Shown piece after piece: positions 57,840 to 64,000 of a stretch of 64,000 nucleotides of DNA; position 1 is the stretch's first letter, and every line of letters starts with the position of its first letter. The DNA is from Rhizomicrobium sp040255825. GTDB taxonomy: Bacteria > Pseudomonadota > Alphaproteobacteria > Micropepsales > Micropepsaceae. The stretch is from the NCBI GenBank assembly GCA_040255825.1, contig JBDZVS010000007.1, positions 1 through 64,000 on the forward strand, in the 5' to 3' direction. The notes beneath the pieces were generated by a model. The model did no database searches, was not told the DNA's origin, and was given only the letters and a program-made list of their open reading frames with translations. The position numbers and the translations under genes are program-made.

Positions 57840-59567
57840 TTACCGGGATTTCAGCCCCACGACCCGGCCGGCAAAGCCCGCCGCGTCGAAATAGCGCTGC
57901 TCTCCCACCTGCTGGACGTTCAGCAAGGTGACGTTGCCGTTGCTCGCCGGCTTGGACGCGATGGTCCGGCTGCTGACGGGCGGTTCCGAGCCCCCCTTCA
58001 GCGCCTCGGCGATCACCCGGCCGGTCAGCCGGCCCTTGGGCACAAGCGTGATCCCCGCCAGATGCGCCATGGTGGGCGCGATGTCGGCGTTCGACACCGG
58101 CACCGGATCGGCATAGCCCGCCTTGAAGTCGGGCCCGATGGCGGCCATGAAATTGCGTGTTTCGGCTCGCGACAGGCTGCCGTGGCTGCCCTGGCCGGTC
58201 AGCATCTTGGTGTCGTGGACGCCCACCGTGCATTGCAGCGGGTTCTCACAGTCGCGGGCGAAGCTTCGGAAGCTGACGTAGATGGAGGGTTGCGGCGTTC
58301 TGGCCGAGCCGATCAGGTTGACGTCGCTCATTGACAGCGCGCCGGGAAATTTGCCCAGCTTGTCGTTGACGAAGATGGCCGCGGCATAGTCCTGGCCGGT
58401 GAGAAACTTCACCACCTTCGCCGCAAGCGCCTTGGCGTTCTTGCCCGGCAGGTAGATCAGGTCGGAACCGCCATTGGCGGCGACCACTACCTCGGGCGCG
58501 GCGGGATTGGTGCCCAGCCCGGCATCGTTGATCTTGGGCAGGCCCAGCGTGACGGCCAGGTCCGACAGAAGGAAGCCCGGCGCCAGCTGCCCGTCCTTGG
58601 CCGAGGGGCTGGTCTTGCTTTCATGGCTGGCGGTCAGAAAACCGTGATCGGCGGTGACGAAGATGTCGGTATTCTGGTCCAGGCCCTGTTCCTTCAGCGC
58701 CCGGCGCAGTTCGCCGAGCATGGTGTCGGCATCGCGGGTGCCGGCCAGGCCCGACGGGCCGTTGATGCCGGGGTCATATTCACCCACGCTGTCGTTGGTG
58801 TTGTGCTGGCTCATGTCGGGATCGCGCGACCAGAACAGCAGCGCAAAAGGCTTTCCGGCCTGCTTGAAGTGGGGCAGCACGATGCGCGTCGTCGCCTTCA
58901 TCAGCCAGACTTCCTGGGGGATGTTGGGCACCTGCCGGTCCGGCACGAGCGCGGGCAGGAACGCGTCCTTCATCCGGTCGCGAAACCAGGCGGGCAGGGC
59001 AAAGCCGCCGTCATGGCCGGTATTGTCGTCCAGGATCAGTGTCTGGCTGCCGTCGGGCAGGGCGGTGGAATCCTGGATCCGCGTCGGTCCCAGCTTGCCG
59101 ATCACGGCGGTGGAGAAGCCGGCCTGCCGGGCGCGGGCGATCAGCGTATCCTCGTTGAGATAGTTGCCGCCGAACTTCCGGTTCATTTCGGCCAGCACGG
59201 CGTCGTTCTCCAGGCCGACCACGGTGGCGCCGTTGTGGCTGTCCATCCGCACGCCGGTATAGAGCGTGTTGCCGAAGTCGCCGGTATCGCCGATGTAATG
59301 GCCGGTGGCAATGGCGCTGGCGTTGACGGTGGTGATGGTGGGATACAGCGAGTGGCTGTTCGTGAAGTCCACCCCTTCGGTCTTGAGCCGGTGCAGGTTG
59401 GGCATGTTGCCGGGCTCCACGCTGCCGTACCGCAGGCCGTCGGCGACGAAGATGACGATGTTGCGCGGCTGGGCTCTTTGATCCTGGGCCAGGGCAGGCC
59501 CGGCCAGGACCAGCGCGACAGACAGAAGGACTCCGGCAAAACGGCCGGCAAGCTGAACGAATTTCAT
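57840..59567 (-). CDS. Secreted alkaline-phosphatase-superfamily phosphodiesterase/phosphatase
   Basis: The 575-residue product has a signal peptide (about 1-27, ending PALAQ) and the fold of type I phosphodiesterases/nucleotide pyrophosphatases. It has the metal aspartate in IVIFVADGLRYGSV, a threonine nucleophile candidate in SLYPTITTVNASAIATGHY, DPDMSQHNTNDSV, and FVTADHGFLTASH with the D-H pair. The exact substrate (phosphodiester, phosphomonoester or phospholipid head group) cannot be told. It stands between rnd and the divergent aspS. Confidence 0.82.
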   Translation of the reverse strand: MKFVQLAGRFAGVLLSVALVLAGPALAQDQRAQPRNIVIFVADGLRYGSVEPGNMPNLHRLKTEGVDFTNSHSLYPTITTVNASAIATGHYIGDTGDFGNTLYTGVRMDSHNGATVVGLENDAVLAEMNRKFGGNYLNEDTLIARARQAGFSTAVIGKLGPTRIQDSTALPDGSQTLILDDNTGHDGGFALPAWFRDRMKDAFLPALVPDRQVPNIPQEVWLMKATTRIVLPHFKQAGKPFALLFWSRDPDMSQHNTNDSVGEYDPGINGPSGLAGTRDADTMLGELRRALKEQGLDQNTDIFVTADHGFLTASHESKTSPSAKDGQLAPGFLLSDLAVTLGLPKINDAGLGTNPAAPEVVVAANGGSDLIYLPGKNAKALAAKVVKFLTGQDYAAAIFVNDKLGKFPGALSMSDVNLIGSARTPQPSIYVSFRSFARDCENPLQCTVGVHDTKMLTGQGSHGSLSRAETRNFMAAIGPDFKAGYADPVPVSNADIAPTMAHLAGITLVPKGRLTGRVIAEALKGGSEPPVSSRTIASKPASNGNVTLLNVQQVGEQRYFDAAGFAGRVVGLKSR

Positions 59568-59671
59568 GCGTGATTCCCCTTCGCCGCCGCAGGCTAACCC
59601 GGGAAGGCGACGGAAAACACCCTCATGGCGTCTTCGCCGCGGCCGCCCTTGACCTCACCCCTCAAAACCGC

Positions 59672-59699
59672 CAAAACCCTGCGTTTTCCAATGGTTTTG
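59672..59699 (+). other. Small inverted repeat in the aspS leader
   Basis: CAAAACC (59672-59678) and GGTTTTG (59693-59699) pair perfectly around 14 bases, and the second arm ends 5 bases before the aspS ATG. A normal purine-rich ribosome binding site is missing at this place, so the structure may affect translation; this is inference. Confidence 0.35.
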
Positions 59700-59704
59700 C
59701 CCCC

Positions 59705-61528
59705 ATGCACGCCTATCGCACCCACACCTGCGGCCAGCTTCGCAAGGCCGATGTCGGCCAGACCGTTCGCCTGTCCGGCTGGGTCAACCGGCGGCGCGAT
59801 CATGGCGGCCTGATCTTCATCGACCTGCGTGACCATTACGGCATCACCCAGTGCGTGATCGAGCCGGACTGCCCCGCCTTTCCAACCGTCGATGCCGCGC
59901 GCTCCGAATGGGTGCTGACGCTGACCGGCAAGGTCGTGGCCCGCAGCCCCGACACCGTGAACAGCGAGCTTGCCACCGGCGAAGTCGAACTGCGTATCGA
60001 GACCGCCACGGTCCAGGGCCAGGCGCAGGAATTGCCGCTGCCGGTATTCGGCGATCATGATTATCCCGAAGAGACGCGCCTGACCTATCGCTTCCTGGAT
60101 CTGCGGCGCGAGCGGCTGCACCGGAACATCATGCTGCGGGCGAACATCGTCACATCGCTGCGCCGGCGGATGATCGAACAGGGTTTCACCGAATTCCAGA
60201 CGCCGATCCTGACCGCCTCGTCGCCCGAGGGCGCGCGCGACTTCCTGGTGCCGTCGCGCCGCTATCCCGGCCAGTTCTATGCGCTGCCGCAGGCGCCGCA
60301 GCAGTTCAAGCAGCTCATCATGGTGGCGGGCTTCGACCGCTATTTCCAGATCGCGCCCTGCTTCCGCGACGAGGATGGCCGCGCCGACCGTTCGCCGGGC
60401 GAGTTCTACCAGCTCGACCTGGAGATGAGCTTCGTCACCCAGGATGACGTCTTCGCCGCGGTGGAGCCGGTTCTGGCCGGCGTGTTCGAGGAGTTCGCGA
60501 ACGGCAAGGCCGTGACCAGGCCGCCCTTCGTGCGCATCCCCTTCGCCGAGGCGATGCTGAAATACGGCACCGACAAGCCCGACCTGCGCAACCCGATCGA
60601 GATCGCGGACGTCTCCGAAATTTTCGGCCGCGACGAGGTCGCCTTCAAGGCGTTCAAGAACAAGACCGTGCGCGCCATTCCCGCGCCCGGCGCCGCCGCC
60701 CAGCCGCGCAGCTTCTTCGACAAGCTGAACGAATGGGCGAGGGGGGAGGGCGCCGCGGGTCTGGGCTACATCCAGTTCGAGGAGCCCGATGGCGACAGCG
60801 TCGTTTCGGGCGGCGGCGCGCTGGTCGGCAAGGGCCCCATCGCCAAGTTCATTCCGGCGCCAGCGCTGGCCGACATCGCAAAGGCTGCGGGTGCCAAGGC
60901 CGGCGATGCGCTGTTCTTCTCCGCCGACGCCAAAGCCGAGCGCGCCGCCAACCTGGCCGGCATGGCCCGCACCCGCATCGGCCGCGAACTGGGCCTCATC
61001 AGCGAGAACGAATACAAATTCTGCTGGATCGTCGATTTTCCCATGTATGAGTGGAACGAGGACGACAAGAAGATCGACTTCTCCCACAATCCCTTTTCCA
61101 TGCCGCAGTACGATCGCGAAAAATTCCTGGCGCTCGATCCCCACGACAAGGACACCATCCTGGAGCTGAAGGCATACCAGTACGACATCGTCTGCAACGG
61201 CTACGAACTGTCATCGGGCGCCATCCGCAACCATGACCCGGATGTGATGCTCAAGGCGTTTGAGATCGCCGGTTATGCGCGGGAGGAAACGGAAGAAAAG
61301 TTCAAGGGCATGTTGAACGCCTTCCGCTATGGCGCTCCGCCACACGGCGGCACCGCGCCGGGCATCGACCGCATCGTGATGCTGCTGGCGGGCGAGGAGA
61401 ATTTGCGCGAGGTCACCATGTTCCCGATGACCCAGTCGGCCCAGGACCTGTTGATGAACGCACCGTCCCCGGCAAACCAGAAGCAGTTGAAAGAGCTGCA
61501 TCTGCGGGTTGTTTACCCGGAGAAGTGA
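59705..61528 (+). CDS. aspS: Aspartate--tRNA ligase
   Basis: AspRS charges tRNA-Asp. From ATG 59705 the 607-residue product starts MHAYRTHTCGQLRKADVGQ and has the OB anticodon domain (LSGWVNRRRDHGGLIFIDLR, trimmed), class II motif 2 (FRDEDGRADRSPGEFYQLD), the bacterial GAD insert (about 290-420), and motif 3 (GTAPGIDRIVML). Length fits bacterial AspRS. Many alphaproteobacterial enzymes are non-discriminating (also charge tRNA-Asn); that is not decidable from this window alone. Confidence 0.96.
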   Translation: MHAYRTHTCGQLRKADVGQTVRLSGWVNRRRDHGGLIFIDLRDHYGITQCVIEPDCPAFPTVDAARSEWVLTLTGKVVARSPDTVNSELATGEVELRIETATVQGQAQELPLPVFGDHDYPEETRLTYRFLDLRRERLHRNIMLRANIVTSLRRRMIEQGFTEFQTPILTASSPEGARDFLVPSRRYPGQFYALPQAPQQFKQLIMVAGFDRYFQIAPCFRDEDGRADRSPGEFYQLDLEMSFVTQDDVFAAVEPVLAGVFEEFANGKAVTRPPFVRIPFAEAMLKYGTDKPDLRNPIEIADVSEIFGRDEVAFKAFKNKTVRAIPAPGAAAQPRSFFDKLNEWARGEGAAGLGYIQFEEPDGDSVVSGGGALVGKGPIAKFIPAPALADIAKAAGAKAGDALFFSADAKAERAANLAGMARTRIGRELGLISENEYKFCWIVDFPMYEWNEDDKKIDFSHNPFSMPQYDREKFLALDPHDKDTILELKAYQYDIVCNGYELSSGAIRNHDPDVMLKAFEIAGYAREETEEKFKGMLNAFRYGAPPHGGTAPGIDRIVMLLAGEENLREVTMFPMTQSAQDLLMNAPSPANQKQLKELHLRVVYPEK

Positions 61529-61556
61529 AACGATCGCTTCAAAGCGAGGCTGCGCC

Positions 61557-61967
61557 ATGATTCCCTTTCACCTCAAGCAGATCGACCATGTGGTCTTGCG
61601 GGTAAAGGACCTCCCGGCCAGCCTGAATTTCTATTGCGAAATCCTTGGCTGCACCGTCGACAAGGTGCAGGAGCTTGTGGGCCTGTGGCAGGTGCGTGCG
61701 GGTAGCTCGCTGATCGACCTGGTGCCGCTGGACGGCAAGCTGGGCCGGCTGGGTGGGGCAGGCCCCCAAAAGCAGGGCCGGAATGTCGATCACTTCGCCA
61801 TCCAGATCGCGCCTTTCGATGAAGATGCGATGCGCCGGTGGCTGGAAGATCATGGCGTAGCGGTCGTGGAATCCGGCCGCCGCTATGGCGCGGAGGGTGA
61901 CGGCCCGTCGCTTTATATCCGCGACCCGGACGACAACCTGGTCGAACTCAAAGGCCCGCCGGATTAA
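61557..61967 (+). CDS. VOC family (glyoxalase/dioxygenase-like) protein
   Basis: From ATG 61557 the 136-residue product has two VOC half-domains: IDHVVLRVKDLPASLNFYCE, with histidine near residue 10, and VDHFAIQIAPFDEDAMRRWL, with another. The C-terminal LYIRDPDDNLVELKG supplies the typical glutamate. These are the metal ligands of the family. The substrate is unknown. It starts 28 bases after aspS and is followed by a terminator. Confidence 0.85.
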   Translation: MIPFHLKQIDHVVLRVKDLPASLNFYCEILGCTVDKVQELVGLWQVRAGSSLIDLVPLDGKLGRLGGAGPQKQGRNVDHFAIQIAPFDEDAMRRWLEDHGVAVVESGRRYGAEGDGPSLYIRDPDDNLVELKGPPD

Positions 61968-61983
61968 GGCCGCCTGGACCTGT

Positions 61984-62006
61984 CACCTGGTTCGAGGTGT
62001 ATTTTT
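61984..62006 (+). terminator. Terminator after the VOC gene
   Basis: CACCT (61984-61988) and AGGTG (61995-61999) form a 5-bp stem around GGTTCG and are followed by TATTTTT. The stem is short but the T-run is good; it ends the aspS-VOC unit. Confidence 0.6.
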
Positions 62007-62072
62007 AGCTGGCCTGACCGACCCGCGCCGCAATAAATTGGACGTGGACAGCAAGCTGCCGCTGGGGGCGGG

Positions 62073-64000
62073 ATGATCTGGAATTATCTCACCACGGCCT
62101 GGCGCAGCCTGATCCGCCACAAGCTTTACAGCTTCATCAATATCGCCGGGCTGGCAGTGGGACTGGCCTGCGCGATCTTCATCATCCTGTTCCTGCGTGA
62201 CGAGCTGTCCTACGATGCCTGGATTCCCGGCACCGAAAATCTCTATCGCGTGGAATCGGTCTTCAACCTGCCGGGCCGCCCCCCCGATTTCTTCCCCGTC
62301 ACGCCTTTTCCGGTCACTCCGACCATGCTGGCCGAGATTCCCGGCGTCGTCGCCCAGACCCATGTGATGCCGGACGATTTCACCGCGCGGATCGGCAATC
62401 GCCAGTTTGCCGCCAATGCCCATGCCGTCGATCCCAATTTCTTCCGCATGGTCAAGCTGCCTTTCGTGGAGGGCGATCCCGCCACCGCGCTGGCTCAGCC
62501 GGAATCCGTGATCCTGACCCAGGCGACCGCCAGGAAGTTCTTCGGCACCGCCGATCCCATGGGCAAGACAGTGACGCTGGACGGCAAATACACGCTGACC
62601 GTCACCGGCGTCCTGCGCGACCTGCCGCACAATACACATCTGAAGATCGAGATGGTGATGCCCATCACCTCCAAGGCCGTTTCACTGTCCGACCAAGGGG
62701 AACAGTCTTGGCTGAATGTTTTCAGCTTCGGCTACGTCAAGCTGGCGCCCCATACCGATCTGGCCGCCGTCAATGCCAAGCTGAGCCCCATGCTGGACCG
62801 GCATGTCGATACCAAAAAGTATCTGAATGTGAACCTGCCGGGCCATGACTTGCTGCATCTTCACCTCACCCCGTTCCGGGGCGTTCACCTGGCGCCCTTT
62901 GGCGAAACCAAGATGGGCCGCTGGACCACGATCTATGGCTTTGCCGCCGTCGCCTTCCTGATCCTGCTGATCGCCTGCATCAACTACATGAACCTGGCCA
63001 CCGCGCGGGCGGTCACCCGCGCGCGCGAGGTATCGCTGCGCAAGGTGATGGGCGCCAAACGATCCCAGTTGATTGTCCAGTTCATGGGCGAATCGGTGAT
63101 GGTGGCGCTGATCGCGCTGGTGATCGCCATCGCCCTGGTCGAGGTGCTGATACCCGCCTTCAACACGCTGCTGGCCCGCCCCATCGCCTATGGCGTGCTG
63201 GCCGACTGGCCACTGACGCTCGCCGTCCTGGGCATCGCCGTCCTGGCCGGGGTGCTGGGCGGTATCTATCCGGCGCTTCTGCTGTCCGGCTATCGGCCTG
63301 CCGCCCGGCTGGGTACGGGAGCATCCGCCGGCTCCGGCTTTTTGCGCAGCGCGCTGGTGGTGCTGCAGTTTGCTGTCTCCATTGGCCTTGGCATCGCCGT
63401 GATCGTGATCTTCGCCCAGATCGGTTTTTCGCAGCAATTGAACCTGGGCTTCGACCGCCACAATCTTCTGATTGTGGATGGCACCCGCCCGATGACCCAA
63501 ACCGCGCGCGACAGCCTGGCCCACACCATCGCTGCCGACCCGTCGGTAATGGACGTGGCGCAATCGAACATGACCCCGTTCGGCGGCGGCATCCTGGTCT
63601 CGGAAATCGTGCTGCCGCGCGGTGGAGAGCACTTCACTGTTCGCAACGATGCGATCGATCCGGATTTCCTGCGCGTCTATGGCATGAAGCTGCTGGCGGG
63701 GCGCAACCTGTCGCGCGAGCGGGGCACCGACGTCTACGATCCCCCGAAATCCAAACCGGGCGGCAGCCGGGCGGGCATCAATGCGAACATGCTGATCAAT
63801 GCGGCGGCGGCGCACCAGTTCGGCTTCACCGTCCAGAACGCCGTGGGCCAGACCGTGCTGCTGAACAGCAAGGATCATATGACCATCGTGGGCGTGGTCG
63901 GTGACGCCAATTTCGACGGACTGGAGACGAGTATGCAGCCGTTCTACTTCTACTATGCGCCCAAGGATGTGGCGTCCATGACGGTACGCATCAAGCCGGG
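62073..64000 (+). CDS. MacB/FtsX-type ABC transporter permease (partial)
   Basis: ATG 62073, after GGGGGCGGG, opens a frame that has no stop before the window ends (642 codons seen). The product starts MIWNYLTTAWRSLIRHKLY and a first transmembrane segment (about 22-42). It then has a periplasmic MacB-PCD-like domain (about 45-285), a three-helix FtsX core with ATARAVTRAREVSLRKVMGA, and a second copy of this layout from about residue 425 (FLRSALVVLQFAVSIGLG). The doubled FtsX form is typical of large permeases exporting lipids or peptides. Its ATPase is not in the window. Confidence 0.88.
   Translation, partial: MIWNYLTTAWRSLIRHKLYSFINIAGLAVGLACAIFIILFLRDELSYDAWIPGTENLYRVESVFNLPGRPPDFFPVTPFPVTPTMLAEIPGVVAQTHVMPDDFTARIGNRQFAANAHAVDPNFFRMVKLPFVEGDPATALAQPESVILTQATARKFFGTADPMGKTVTLDGKYTLTVTGVLRDLPHNTHLKIEMVMPITSKAVSLSDQGEQSWLNVFSFGYVKLAPHTDLAAVNAKLSPMLDRHVDTKKYLNVNLPGHDLLHLHLTPFRGVHLAPFGETKMGRWTTIYGFAAVAFLILLIACINYMNLATARAVTRAREVSLRKVMGAKRSQLIVQFMGESVMVALIALVIAIALVEVLIPAFNTLLARPIAYGVLADWPLTLAVLGIAVLAGVLGGIYPALLLSGYRPAARLGTGASAGSGFLRSALVVLQFAVSIGLGIAVIVIFAQIGFSQQLNLGFDRHNLLIVDGTRPMTQTARDSLAHTIAADPSVMDVAQSNMTPFGGGILVSEIVLPRGGEHFTVRNDAIDPDFLRVYGMKLLAGRNLSRERGTDVYDPPKSKPGGSRAGINANMLINAAAAHQFGFTVQNAVGQTVLLNSKDHMTIVGVVGDANFDGLETSMQPFYFYYAPKDVASMTVRIKP

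Noticed and set aside
59594..61144. 516-residue minus-strand frame opposite aspS
   Set aside because: It is antisense to a clear aspartate--tRNA ligase and lacks homology.
1..64000. CRISPR arrays, insertion sequences, prophage, rRNA genes
   Set aside because: No regularly spaced repeats, transposase, integrase or phage structural genes and no rRNA sequence were recognised.

Overview
The window is a GC-rich chromosomal segment of an alphaproteobacterium. The lineage call rests on an ATP12-type F1 assembly factor (known from alphaproteobacteria and mitochondria), the divK-pleD pair, DUF1489 and DUF3572 proteins, clpS-clpA next to a phasin, and nagZ-scpA-scpB with a SPOR gene. Gene content and the interspersed palindromes would suit a Rhizomicrobium/Micropepsaceae-like lineage, but that finer placement is a guess. 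No prophage, insertion sequence, CRISPR array or rRNA gene was seen.

Layout. Positions 1-14470 hold the end of tuf and a continuous S10-spc-alpha ribosomal protein block (rpsJ to rplQ, with secY, adk and rpoA). A near-consensus promoter lies before rpsM and a strong terminator follows rplQ. Then come a periplasmic HtrA/DegP protease, a small outer-membrane beta-barrel protein, rarA, and a fluoride-defence pair (crcB plus a DUF190 gene) read from the minus strand behind a clear fluoride riboswitch. A pseudouridine synthase, the ATP12 factor, a DUF559 protein and an M15-like peptidase follow. Next are a FUSC-type membrane protein, acylphosphatase, a small haem-copper-oxidase-like membrane protein, lipB, an isolated FliN/SpoA-domain protein, a siroheme dehydrogenase with APS reductase, and tRNA-Leu(GAG).

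From 27 to 49 kb: a GT-C-like membrane protein, panC, a D,D-carboxypeptidase with a SPOR domain, a phasin behind what looks like a PhaR-type operator/promoter, clpS-clpA, a minus-strand operon (ridA, DUF482/FemAB-like, HIT, ABM monooxygenase), agmatine-to-putrescine genes (aguA, aguB), dinB, a ROK sugar kinase, DUF3572, divK-pleD, a secreted FG-GAP protein and a DsbA/FrnE-type oxidoreductase. From 48.6 kb: xthA, an ErpA/IscA-type Fe-S carrier, dgt, a SPOR protein, nagZ, scpA-scpB, a lone Rieske gene (petA) behind a 12-G homopolymer, rnd, a secreted phosphodiesterase-like protein, aspS, a VOC protein and the start of a MacB/FtsX-type permease that runs off the window.

Most notable: (i) two related double-hairpin elements lying in frame inside dgt and the DUF482 gene, in opposite orientations relative to the reading frames; (ii) the G12 tract just before an orphan petA; (iii) the fluoride riboswitch, whose CUCC can pair either within the aptamer or with the crcB ribosome binding site; (iv) paired 11-13 bp operators flanking the phasin promoter; (v) a FliN/SpoA protein with no flagellar neighbours; (vi) a 43-codon membrane-protein ORF at 36868.
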